From positions 1 through 5,475 of the forward strand of contig CAINUM010000091.1 in the NCBI GenBank assembly GCA_903853785.1: a stretch of 5,475 nucleotides of DNA, read 5' to 3'. The DNA comes from Candidatus Magasanikiibacteriota bacterium. Its GTDB lineage: Bacteria; Patescibacteriota; Patescibacteriia; Magasanikbacterales; GWA2-37-8. Both the position numbers and the translations under genes were made by a program. The notes under the pieces are model-generated. The model was not told the DNA's origin, made no database searches, and worked only from the letters and a program-made list of their open reading frames with translations. Shown one piece after another: positions 1-5,475 of the stretch (position 1 is its first letter; every line of letters starts with the position of its first letter).

Positions 1-249
1 ACCACCGACCGGCTCGTTGATCTTTAGGTTTACGCGAGCATTGTGCTTTGCGCCTACGATCTTGAGCAAGGTACGGATTGAACGAGCGGTTTGACCGCCA
101 CGTCCGATGACATAGCCCATGTCTGCTGGATCAACATCCAAAGTAATGAGTACACCGCGTTCATCGATTGTGCGGTCTGTTTTTACTTTGTCTGGGTTGT
201 TGACAATCGCTTTCACGAGTGCCTCTACAAACATCTGATCTGCTTCCAT
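1..249 (-). CDS. khpA: KhpA-type KH-domain RNA-binding protein (3' end beyond window)
   Basis: Small cytoplasmic RNA-binding protein of the KhpA (YlqC) family. In other bacteria KhpA binds RNA, often as a partner of KhpB/Jag, and affects cell division and envelope growth. The minus strand is open from the ATG at 249 to the window edge, 83 codons without a stop, starting MEADQMFVEALVKAIVNNPD. The single KH fold is recognisable: an N-terminal helix, the strand 'RGVLITLDVDPADMG' (residues 31-45), then the GxxG loop 'VIGRGGQTARSIRTLL' (residues 47-62, GRGG at 49-52) that contacts nucleic acid. Family members are about 75-85 residues, so only a few residues should be missing. It follows rpsP by 103 bp, as in the classic rpsP-khpA-rimM-trmD order, so rimM would be expected beyond the edge. 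M1 is chosen over M6 because it gives the usual N-terminal helix; neither has a Shine-Dalgarno. Family assignment is firm; its role here is inferred. Confidence 0.93.
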   Translation of the reverse strand, partial: MEADQMFVEALVKAIVNNPDKVKTDRTIDERGVLITLDVDPADMGYVIGRGGQTARSIRTLLKIVGAKHNARVNLKINEPVGG

Positions 250-319
250 AGTATTATCATTATTTTTTCAAATCAACAGTCTGTCGACGTGTGGAGTTTA
301 CCACCAGCTCTGTGTCTTC

Positions 320-349
320 ATTTTATCATTTTTACGAAGAGCTCGTCAA
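320..349 (-). promoter_or_regulatory. Putative sigma-70 promoter for khpA
   Basis: Read on the minus strand, TTGACG (344-349, 5 of 6 to consensus) is followed after 18 bp by TAAAAT (320-325, 5 of 6). The -35 box begins 3 bp after the rpsP stop codon. Initiation would fall near 313, giving khpA a leader of about 64 nt. That leader (250-313) contains a small possible stem, TCGAC/GTTGA on the minus strand (283-287 with 273-277, five-base loop), and an A-rich stretch before the ATG but no Shine-Dalgarno. No hairpin followed by a T-run separates rpsP from khpA, so read-through from the rpsP promoter is also expected. Predicted by consensus only. Confidence 0.5.
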
Positions 350-352
350 CTA

Positions 353-667
353 TTATGCAGCCTTCTTTTTTTCTGCCAATTTAGCTGCACGTTTTTTACT
401 AACAAATACTGATTTCTTTTTCTTACCTTCAATTATTTTATTTGTTACTAATAGATTGTGGATAGTTTCTGAAGGTACAGCACCCTTACTAATCCAGTAA
501 AGCAATCTTTCTGTCACAGGGGCAAATTGATTTTCTTTAGCATGTGGGTTGTAAGTTCCAACCTGTTCCAAATGATCACCTTGAGTATCGCGTGCTTTTT
601 CAGAAACGACGATACGGTAAGTGGCAAATTTCTTTTTTCCAATACGTTGTAATCGAATAGCTAACAT
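353..667 (-). CDS. rpsP: 30S ribosomal protein bS16
   Basis: Structural protein of the small ribosomal subunit that binds 16S rRNA and supports 30S assembly. The 104-residue product opens with the family hallmark 'MLAIRLQRIGKKKFATYRIV' and continues with 'VGTYNPHAK' (residues 37-45) and 'ERLLYWISKGAVPSETI' (residues 53-69), the conserved core in which the helix precedes the 'GA.PS.T' turn. Most bS16 proteins have about 80-90 residues. The excess here is a basic tail from about residue 82 onward, rich in Lys and Ala and ending 'KLAEKKKAA', probably a flexible rRNA-contacting extension. The start at 667 is fixed because the family begins exactly at this Met. Upstream is an A/T-rich stretch with no Shine-Dalgarno. 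It lies 79 bp after smc, co-directional, with its own very strong promoter, and 103 bp before khpA. It ends in TAA. Confidence 0.97.
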   Translation of the reverse strand: MLAIRLQRIGKKKFATYRIVVSEKARDTQGDHLEQVGTYNPHAKENQFAPVTERLLYWISKGAVPSETIHNLLVTNKIIEGKKKKSVFVSKKRAAKLAEKKKAA

Positions 668-690
668 AATTTATTTTAATTTTTAAAAGT

Positions 691-719
691 CTCTCTATGG
701 TTTGTGAAGTCACAGAGAA
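691..719 (-). promoter_or_regulatory. Hairpin in the rpsP 5' leader
   Basis: On the minus strand TCTCTGTG (718-711) can pair with CATAGAGA (699-692), eight pairs including one G-U, around an 11-base loop; a U-G pair at 719/691 could extend it. A smaller GTG/CAC stem at 704-713 would compete with it. The structure lies inside the leader predicted from the rpsP promoter, about 24 nt before the start codon, and is followed by GACTTTTAAAAATT, a T-run of only four. It could be a weak terminator or attenuator, a feedback site for a ribosomal protein, or an RNA-stability element. The sequence does not decide between these. Confidence 0.4.
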
Positions 720-734
720 TTTTAGAGCAACGTT

Positions 735-763
735 ATTATATTGTATTTAGCTGTTTTTGTCAA
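735..763 (-). promoter_or_regulatory. Consensus sigma-70 promoter for rpsP, overlapping the smc 3' end
   Basis: On the minus strand the -35 box TTGACA (758-763) and the -10 box TATAAT (735-740) both match consensus at all six positions, with the preferred 17-bp spacer (741-757). The -35 lies within the last codons of smc, whose stop is at 747-749, and the -10 lies just after that stop. Initiation is expected near G728, giving a leader of about 60 nt. A promoter this strong suits a ribosomal protein gene and uncouples rpsP from smc transcription. Confidence 0.82.
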
Positions 764-3700
764 TGTTTGACCCATTTACTTCGGTTTTGGTTTTGTCTTC
801 ATAACGACCGACTTCTCCAATATTCACACTCAATAGCTTGGAAATACCTTCCCCACCCATCGTTACACCGTAAAGTGCGTCAGCACTATGCATTGTTACA
901 CGATTGTGGGTAATAATAATAAATTGAGATTTTGTGGCTAATTCACTCATAATATTAGCAAATCGCAATGTATTGGTTTCGTCCAAGGCGGCTTCGACTT
1001 CATCCATAACCACAAATGGCGATGGGTTGCAATTTAGAATTGCACAGATCAAGGCGATCGAAGTGAGGGTACGTTCACCACCAGAAAGCGAGCTGATATT
1101 TTTAATTTTTTTACCAGGTGGATTTACGGCGATATCTATACCGGTCAAAATTTTATCACGTTTTTTTACCACCGGTTTTATCGCTTCCAACGCTTCGGTC
1201 ACACCCTCAGCCATTCCCATTTCCTCGGCCAACAATTCATCATCTTCTTTTTCACCGTAAATTTCCTCGAGCGCAGCGCTACCACCGTTAAATAATATTT
1301 TGAAATATCGATCAAACTCTTTACGAATTTGTTTGAAAGCAGTTGAACGTTTTTTCTTCATGATTTCAGCAAGCTCATCAATCATCTTAGACAGATCGTC
1401 GGTGGCTGTAGTCAAATCTTTTAATTGACTACTTAGGAAATCATAACGTTCTTTGGTAGTTTCGTATTCTTTAATCACATCATCATCAATACCACCAATC
1501 AAGCTCAATTGATATTTTAATTTTTGAATATCAGCGGCAGCAATTTCCAATTCGGATTGAGATAGTATTTCAAAAGCGCGTTCGGCCAATGCCGCCAGCG
1601 ACACACTCATTTCACCACTTACTTCATTCGATAAATCTTCATTTTTTGTTTCCAATTTTGCGAGCTGAATTTTATATTCATTGCGAGTAGATAAAATTCC
1701 ATTTACTTCCAATTGCTTTTTCTGCATCGATTCCTGCAACCCAAACACACGTTGTTTTTTGATTTCTTCACTATCATTAAATTGTTTAATTTCTTCAGCA
1801 ATTTTATCACCTTCAGATTCGGTAGATACAATTTCTAGTTTTATTTTTTCTCTTTCTTTTTCTAATTCGGTCAAATGCACGCCATATTCTTCTGGACTCA
1901 TCTGTAAGAAATTTAACTCGCGTTCCATTCCAGACATTTCATCTTGATTTTTTTTCTGGTCAATTTGGACTGATTCCAATTTGCTAAATAATTTTTCTTT
2001 GTCCATCTGCGCTAACAACGCGGCAGTCTTGGCCTGATCCAATTTAATTTCAAAATCTTTGAAACTACTTTCTTGCTTAATTAATTCTTCCTGATAATTT
2101 TGGCCTTCACCATCGGAAAAAATCGTGCGTCCAGAAAAACTCAAATGCATTCTCTTTTGACCGCGCCAACCACCCTTCATTACACCACGACGTTCGGCAA
2201 CATCACCATCTAGAGTCACCATACGGGCACGTCCGATACCGATACTCTGAGCGACCGCCAAACTTTTTACGATCACCGTATCACCAAAAACAAACGAAAA
2301 AATATTTCTAAATTTTTCATCAAATTTTACCAAATCAATGGCTAGTCCGATTACACCGTCTTCATTCAATAACGAACGAATATCGCTTCCGACATCACGT
2401 CCAAAAATTTTGTTGTTTGGTAAAAAAGTCGCCACTCCCATTTTTTGGTCACGCAAAAATTCAATGGCCGCGCGAGCCACACCTTCATCAGCAACTACCA
2501 ATGAGGATAGGTGCTGACCCGCAGCCACTTCCAAAGCAGTGCGATAATCATTTTCTACTTCTCCCAATTCTGCGACCAAACCATGAACTTTACCCAAACG
2601 ATTTTTATTTTCTAAAACAGCTTTAACTGCAGTCAGACCACTAAATTCCAAATATTGGCGTTCGGATTTTTGTTCGTATTGTTTTACTTGTAGTTGAGAC
2701 AAACGAACTGCCGCCTGAGTTTTGTCACGTGCTAACTCAGATACTTTTGTATTATTTTCTGCTAATATTTTTTCAGCTTTTGTGAGTTCATTTTCCAATT
2801 TCTCTTGTTCCAACACAAATTGTTCCCCAACCGCCTTCAGTTCATCAACTTTCTTTTCCAACCAACCAATATTTTGTTTTCCTAAATCACTATAAGCGTT
2901 TTGAATTTTTCCAGAAATTACCGCGAGCTGTCTCTCCCATTCATTTTTAATTTTTATAACGGCCTGATATTTTTCTTGTAATTTTACAAAAACTTCTTGG
3001 CGACTTTCACTGCGAGCCAATTCGGATAATTCCAATTGGGTGTCTTCCAATTCTTTAAAAGTAATTTTATATTGCGCATCCAAATTGTTTACTTCCAATT
3101 CCAAACGATCCATCTCCTTTTTATTAGAACCATACAATGAGCCGTAATATTTTTCTTGAGTCTCGCGTAAATTTATTTCTACTTCTTGGCGTTGTTCTAA
3201 TTTACGCACCTGTTTGGACAACATACGCAAACGTGGCTCAACTTCTTTGAGCAACACATCCACCTGTGACATATTTTCTGCAGTACGTGCTAATTTGAGG
3301 TTGGCTTGATGTTGTTTGATTTGGTGTTCTTTGATACCAGAAGCTTCATCCAAAAAATCTTTGCGTTCAGCCGGACTCACCACCAACAAACGGTCAATTG
3401 TCCCCTGTCCGACTATACTATATGAATGCTGACCAAACTGAGCTTTGGCCAACAACAAATGAATATCGAGCAAACGAACTGGATTGTTGTTAATAGTATA
3501 TTCACCTTCTCCACTGCGGTACAACCGGCGAGTAATCACAATTTCTGGCAAATCAATCTGCACGCGATCATCACTATTGTCCAATATCATAGAAACTTCA
3601 CAAGCCCCCAATTGTCCTTTGGATTCAGAACCGCCAAAAATAATATCTTCACTTTTCTTGCCACGTAAGGTTTTGATGCTCTGCTCACCCATTACCCAAC

Positions 3701-3851
3701 GCAATGCATCCACTACATTGGATTTGCCCGAACCGTTTGGACCAACTACCGCAGTGATACTAAAACGACCATTTTGAGGCGGCAAAAAATCCAACACCGT
3801 TTTAGTGGCAAAAGATTTAAATCCTTGAATTTCCAATCGTTTCAAATACAT
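747..3851 (-). CDS. smc: Chromosome segregation/condensation ATPase SMC, short-armed
   Basis: SMC dimers use ATP to extrude DNA loops and organise the nucleoid, normally with ScpA and ScpB (not in this window). The start is taken at 3851, giving 1034 residues, because MYLKRLEIQGFKSFA is the canonical SMC N-terminus. An upstream ATG at 3911 would add 20 unrelated residues and lies beyond the likely promoter. In order: Walker A GPNGSGKS (37-44), Q-loop in 'YSIVGQGTID' (about 144-153), N-terminal coiled coil (about 175-410), hinge (about 418-562, with 'HLSSLVV', 'GVATFLP' and 'RRGVMKGGW'), returning coiled coil (about 580-785), joint motif 'IGGIDDDVIKEYETTKERYDFL' split as IGGIDDD and EYETTKERYDFL (785-806), signature LSGGER (922-927), Walker B FVVMDE (946-951), D-loop ALDE and switch THN (981-983). 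All ATPase motifs look intact. Typical bacterial SMCs have about 1150-1200 residues; the deficit is in the arms. An acidic insertion of about 30 residues sits before the signature motif (about 861-904). It is co-directional with rpsP and divergent from the DHH gene. Confidence 0.98.
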   Translation of the reverse strand: MYLKRLEIQGFKSFATKTVLDFLPPQNGRFSITAVVGPNGSGKSNVVDALRWVMGEQSIKTLRGKKSEDIIFGGSESKGQLGACEVSMILDNSDDRVQIDLPEIVITRRLYRSGEGEYTINNNPVRLLDIHLLLAKAQFGQHSYSIVGQGTIDRLLVVSPAERKDFLDEASGIKEHQIKQHQANLKLARTAENMSQVDVLLKEVEPRLRMLSKQVRKLEQRQEVEINLRETQEKYYGSLYGSNKKEMDRLELEVNNLDAQYKITFKELEDTQLELSELARSESRQEVFVKLQEKYQAVIKIKNEWERQLAVISGKIQNAYSDLGKQNIGWLEKKVDELKAVGEQFVLEQEKLENELTKAEKILAENNTKVSELARDKTQAAVRLSQLQVKQYEQKSERQYLEFSGLTAVKAVLENKNRLGKVHGLVAELGEVENDYRTALEVAAGQHLSSLVVADEGVARAAIEFLRDQKMGVATFLPNNKIFGRDVGSDIRSLLNEDGVIGLAIDLVKFDEKFRNIFSFVFGDTVIVKSLAVAQSIGIGRARMVTLDGDVAERRGVMKGGWRGQKRMHLSFSGRTIFSDGEGQNYQEELIKQESSFKDFEIKLDQAKTAALLAQMDKEKLFSKLESVQIDQKKNQDEMSGMERELNFLQMSPEEYGVHLTELEKEREKIKLEIVSTESEGDKIAEEIKQFNDSEEIKKQRVFGLQESMQKKQLEVNGILSTRNEYKIQLAKLETKNEDLSNEVSGEMSVSLAALAERAFEILSQSELEIAAADIQKLKYQLSLIGGIDDDVIKEYETTKERYDFLSSQLKDLTTATDDLSKMIDELAEIMKKKRSTAFKQIRKEFDRYFKILFNGGSAALEEIYGEKEDDELLAEEMGMAEGVTEALEAIKPVVKKRDKILTGIDIAVNPPGKKIKNISSLSGGERTLTSIALICAILNCNPSPFVVMDEVEAALDETNTLRFANIMSELATKSQFIIITHNRVTMHSADALYGVTMGGEGISKLLSVNIGEVGRYEDKTKTEVNGSNIDKNS

Positions 3852-3867
3852 AAGGCAATTGTGACCT

Positions 3868-3896
3868 ATTGTATCAAAATATTGTTTGGGGCGCAA
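3868..3896 (-). promoter_or_regulatory. Putative smc promoter
   Basis: On the minus strand TACAAT (3868-3873, 5 of 6) lies 17 bp downstream of TTGCGC (3891-3896, 3 of 6). Initiation would be near 3860-3862, only about 9-11 nt before the smc ATG at 3851, and the bases between show no Shine-Dalgarno. The weak -35 suits a moderately expressed gene. Its -35 is four bases from that of the divergent nrnA promoter, so the two polymerase sites would be back to back. The position supports the shorter smc start. Confidence 0.5.
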
Positions 3897-3907
3897 CTGT
3901 TGACAAC
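3894..3907. repeat. Alternating CAAC/GTTG inverted repeat between the divergent promoters
   Basis: The 14-base stretch reads CAAC-T-GTTG-A-CAAC, making two overlapping odd-length palindromes (3894-3902 and 3899-3907). It covers the predicted -35 of the nrnA promoter and overlaps that of smc. Its position would suit a shared operator, but half-sites of four bases can arise by chance and no regulator is known here. Confidence 0.3.
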
Positions 3908-3926
3908 CCACTATTTGTATGATAAT
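3900..3926 (+). promoter_or_regulatory. Putative promoter of the DHH gene, deciding its start
   Basis: An exact TTGACA -35 (3900-3905) is followed by GATAAT (3921-3926, 5 of 6) after 15 bp; an overlapping TAATCT (3923-3928) would give the standard 17-bp spacing with a poorer -10. Either places initiation around 3932-3937. The upstream in-frame ATG at 3919 lies inside the promoter and would not be transcribed, so translation should begin at 3937, giving a leaderless or nearly leaderless mRNA. Confidence 0.6.
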
Positions 3927-3936
3927 CTCCGGTGTT

Positions 3937-4893
3937 ATGCGAAAAATAACATTACAAATTTACGACCGCCTCAAACGTGCTCGCGCCATCGTCATCGTTG
4001 CCCATCAAAATGCGGACGGTGACGCTCTGGGATCCGCCTGTGCGCTTTTTGAGCATCTAGATAAAATTGGTTTAAAAACTGAAATTTTTTGTCTTACCCC
4101 GTTGAACCCTCGTTTGGCATTTTTGCCACATAGTGAAAAACTTCAAACCAATCCTAAAATTTTTGCTAATCCGGAACTTGATACTATTATAGTTTTAGAT
4201 TCAGGCGATTTGCAATATGCTGGTATTTATAATTTTGTAAAAAACCATTCCGCAGAAATTATTAATATTGATCATCATCACACCAACCAAAAATACGGCC
4301 ATCACAATCTTGTGATTTCCACTGCTAGCTCGACCGCCGAAGTGGTTTACCATTTTTTAAGACATGTTCAAGCGCATATCAGCCACCGCATGGCCACGTC
4401 GCTTTTGACTGGTATTATTACCGACACTGATAACTTTACCAACTCAGCCACTAGCGACACGGCGATGTCGGCTGCTGGGGATTTGATTCGTCGCGGAGGA
4501 AACATGAATATGATCAACGAACAAATTGTGCGCAACAAATCTATCAACCTGCTTCGTCTCTGGGGTGATGTCTTAAATCGTCTTAATAAAAATATAGATT
4601 TGGATATGGTCTACACCTATATTACCCAAACTGATTTAAAAACTCATCAAATCAGCGAAACAGAGAGTGAAGGAATTGCCAATTTTTTAAATAATTTAGA
4701 TGAAGGCAAAATGGCTCTGATTTTGAAAGAAACACAAGACGGAAAAATTAAAGGCAGTTTCCGCACTACCAAAGACGATGTTGATGTCTCCGCCTTGGCT
4801 AAAAAACTTGGTGGTGGTGGACATAAAAAAGCAGCTGGATTTACGACCGCTGGTACTATCGATGAAGTGATTGCTAAAATTACAACATTGTAA
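3937..4893 (+). CDS. nrnA: DHH/DHHA1 family phosphoesterase, NrnA-like oligoribonuclease/pAp phosphatase
   Basis: Soluble metal-dependent phosphoesterase of 318 residues, the usual size for the NrnA branch of the DHH family. NrnA proteins degrade 2-5-mer RNAs (nanoRNA), and many also dephosphorylate 3'-phosphoadenosine 5'-phosphate; relatives hydrolyse cyclic or linear dinucleotides. The DHH domain has motif I 'HQNADGDALGS' (from residue 23; H23, D27, D29), motif II 'VLDSGD' (D88, D91), motif III DHHH (112-115) and motif IV 'GIITDTDNF' (about 159-167). The C-terminal DHHA1 domain has the substrate-binding GGGGHKKAAGF (292-302). All expected metal ligands are present. No transmembrane, CBS or PAS segments are visible, which argues against GdpP-type c-di-AMP phosphodiesterases and against full-length RecJ. 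The start at 3937 is preferred over 3919 because the latter sits in the promoter. It is divergent from smc, and clpP follows 51 bp after its TAA. Family is certain; exact substrate is inferred. Confidence 0.93.
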   Translation: MRKITLQIYDRLKRARAIVIVAHQNADGDALGSACALFEHLDKIGLKTEIFCLTPLNPRLAFLPHSEKLQTNPKIFANPELDTIIVLDSGDLQYAGIYNFVKNHSAEIINIDHHHTNQKYGHHNLVISTASSTAEVVYHFLRHVQAHISHRMATSLLTGIITDTDNFTNSATSDTAMSAAGDLIRRGGNMNMINEQIVRNKSINLLRLWGDVLNRLNKNIDLDMVYTYITQTDLKTHQISETESEGIANFLNNLDEGKMALILKETQDGKIKGSFRTTKDDVDVSALAKKLGGGGHKKAAGFTTAGTIDEVIAKITTL

Positions 4894-4895
4894 TT

Positions 4896-4924
4896 TTGAC
4901 TTATATGGCTAATGATAGTAAAAT
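4896..4924 (+). promoter_or_regulatory. Putative sigma-70 promoter for clpP
   Basis: TTGACT (4896-4901, 5 of 6) is followed after 17 bp by TAAAAT (4919-4924, 5 of 6). The -35 begins 3 bp after the nrnA stop codon, so almost the whole intergenic gap is used. Initiation near 4931 would leave a leader of about 14 nt (A/T only apart from one C) without Shine-Dalgarno. No terminator hairpin is visible between the genes, so some clpP transcript may also come from the nrnA promoter. I see no CIRCE or CtsR-like repeat indicating heat-shock control. Confidence 0.55.
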
Positions 4925-4944
4925 TATAAAATAACTTAAAAAAT

Positions 4945-5475
4945 ATGACTGATATTAAATCTCAAATCCTTATACCTACCGTTATTGAAAAGACAAGCTA
5001 TGGCGAGCGTGCTTATGATATATATTCTCGCTTACTTATCGACCGCATTATTTTCCTCGGTCAAGCAATTGATGATCATGTAGCTAATATTATTATTGCT
5101 CAATTATTATTCTTGGAAAATCAAAGTCCTGAAACTGATATTAAAATTTATATCAATTCTCCAGGTGGTTCGGTTACAGCAGGTATGGCCATTTATGACA
5201 CCATGAAATACATCAAATCCGATGTATCTACTATCTGTGTAGGTATGGCTGCAAGTATGGCGGCAGTACTGTTGGCTTCAGGTGCCAAAGGTAAACGTTT
5301 AATTCTCCCAAATGCTGAAGTGATGATTCATCAAGTAATGGGTGGGATGGAAGGTCAAGCTTCAGACATAAAAATTCATGCCGAACATATCTTGCGTATG
5401 AAGAAGCAACTCAATACAATTTTGGCCGATCATACCGGTCAAAGCATCACAACCATCGAAAAAGATACCGACCGC
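4945..5475 (+). CDS. clpP: ATP-dependent Clp protease proteolytic subunit ClpP (3' end beyond window)
   Basis: Serine peptidase that forms a tetradecameric barrel and degrades proteins fed to it by an AAA+ unfoldase such as ClpX. The reading frame is open from the ATG at 4945 to the window edge, 177 codons, beginning MTDIKSQILIPTVIEKTSYG, a typical ClpP N-terminus with 'ERAYDIYSRLL' following. Key motifs are 'INSPGGSVTAGMAIYDTM' (70-87, oxyanion region), 'GMAASMAA' with nucleophile Ser104, and 'MIHQVMGG' with His129. Counting from His129 as in E. coli ClpP, the catalytic Asp should be residue 178, the first codon beyond the window; the sequence ends at 'EKDTDR'. About 15-25 residues are missing. 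The start fits the family, although no Shine-Dalgarno precedes it. A clpX gene may lie further downstream but is not visible. No long N-terminal propeptide is present. Confidence 0.97.
   Translation, partial: MTDIKSQILIPTVIEKTSYGERAYDIYSRLLIDRIIFLGQAIDDHVANIIIAQLLFLENQSPETDIKIYINSPGGSVTAGMAIYDTMKYIKSDVSTICVGMAASMAAVLLASGAKGKRLILPNAEVMIHQVMGGMEGQASDIKIHAEHILRMKKQLNTILADHTGQSITTIEKDTDR

Noticed and set aside
336..349. GAGCTC-centred palindrome after rpsP as a rho-independent terminator
   Set aside because: The stem is very short, no T-run follows on the minus strand, and the bases are better explained as part of the khpA promoter.
1500..3200. Recurring short strings such as TTCCAATTC across the smc gene as a DNA repeat
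   Set aside because: They encode Glu-Leu-Glu type segments of the coiled coil and occur at irregular spacing, so they reflect protein composition and codon use.
3852..3911. N-terminal extension of smc by 20 residues from an ATG at 3911
   Set aside because: The extension has no SMC similarity, canonical SMCs begin at MYLKRLEIQGFKSF, and the added bases cover the predicted smc promoter.
3919..3936. Longer start for the DHH gene at 3919
   Set aside because: The ATG lies between the -35 and -10 boxes, so it would be absent from the transcript. The added residues MIISGV are not part of the family's conserved start.
91..4022. Open frames of 69-108 codons antisense to or overlapping khpA, rpsP and smc
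   Set aside because: They lie opposite strongly conserved genes, have no recognisable domains, and their compositions are those of complementary-strand shadows.
4905..4934. Nine-codon reading frame ATGGCTAATG... between nrnA and clpP as an upstream leader peptide
   Set aside because: It spans the predicted clpP promoter and would not be in the clpP transcript. There is no ribosome binding site, and so short a frame is expected by chance.
1..5475. Defence system, mobile element, CRISPR or other novel multi-gene system
   Set aside because: All five genes are recognisable housekeeping families with short intergenic gaps. No direct-repeat arrays, terminal inverted repeats, transposase or integrase motifs, or tRNA attachment sites are visible.

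Overview
The window holds five protein-coding genes of a compact, AT-rich bacterial chromosome. Three are on the minus strand (smc, rpsP, khpA, in transcription order) and two on the plus strand (an nrnA-like DHH phosphoesterase gene, then clpP). The lineage cannot be fixed from the sequence alone. A Candidate Phyla Radiation (Patescibacteria) origin is a reasonable inference: the SMC is short-armed and carries the joint variant 'IGGID' and the head switch 'THN', S16 ends in a lysine-rich tail, and none of the five starts has a convincing Shine-Dalgarno sequence. The standard bacterial code fits. Every complete gene ends in TAA, and glycines are encoded by GGN.

Layout. At 1-249 (minus) is the N-terminal part of khpA, cut by the window edge. 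At 353-667 (minus) is rpsP, for ribosomal protein bS16. At 747-3851 (minus) is smc, the chromosome condensation ATPase. An 85-bp divergent control region at 3852-3936 separates it from the DHH/DHHA1 gene at 3937-4893 (plus). clpP starts at 4945 (plus) and runs off the right edge, one codon before its expected catalytic aspartate. The other intergenic gaps are 103, 79 and 51 bp. There are no tRNA or rRNA genes, CRISPR arrays, insertion sequences or gene-sized empty stretches.

How the genes fit together. smc, rpsP and khpA are part of a gene neighbourhood known from many bacteria (smc-ftsY-ffh-rpsP-khpA-rimM-trmD), here without ftsY and ffh between smc and rpsP. The plus-strand pair concerns turnover: degradation of very short RNAs or nucleotide signals (NrnA type) and of proteins (ClpP).

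The least ordinary feature is regulatory. A sigma-70-like promoter can be read immediately upstream of all five genes, including genes that follow a co-directional neighbour by only 51-103 bp. The rpsP promoter is an exact TTGACA-17-TATAAT match whose -35 lies inside the end of smc. Three genes (nrnA, smc, clpP) would have leaders of roughly 0-15 nt without a Shine-Dalgarno. rpsP and khpA would have leaders of about 60 nt, and the rpsP leader contains a hairpin. I see no novel multi-gene system. This is a housekeeping region with interesting expression signals and an SMC of unusual dimensions.
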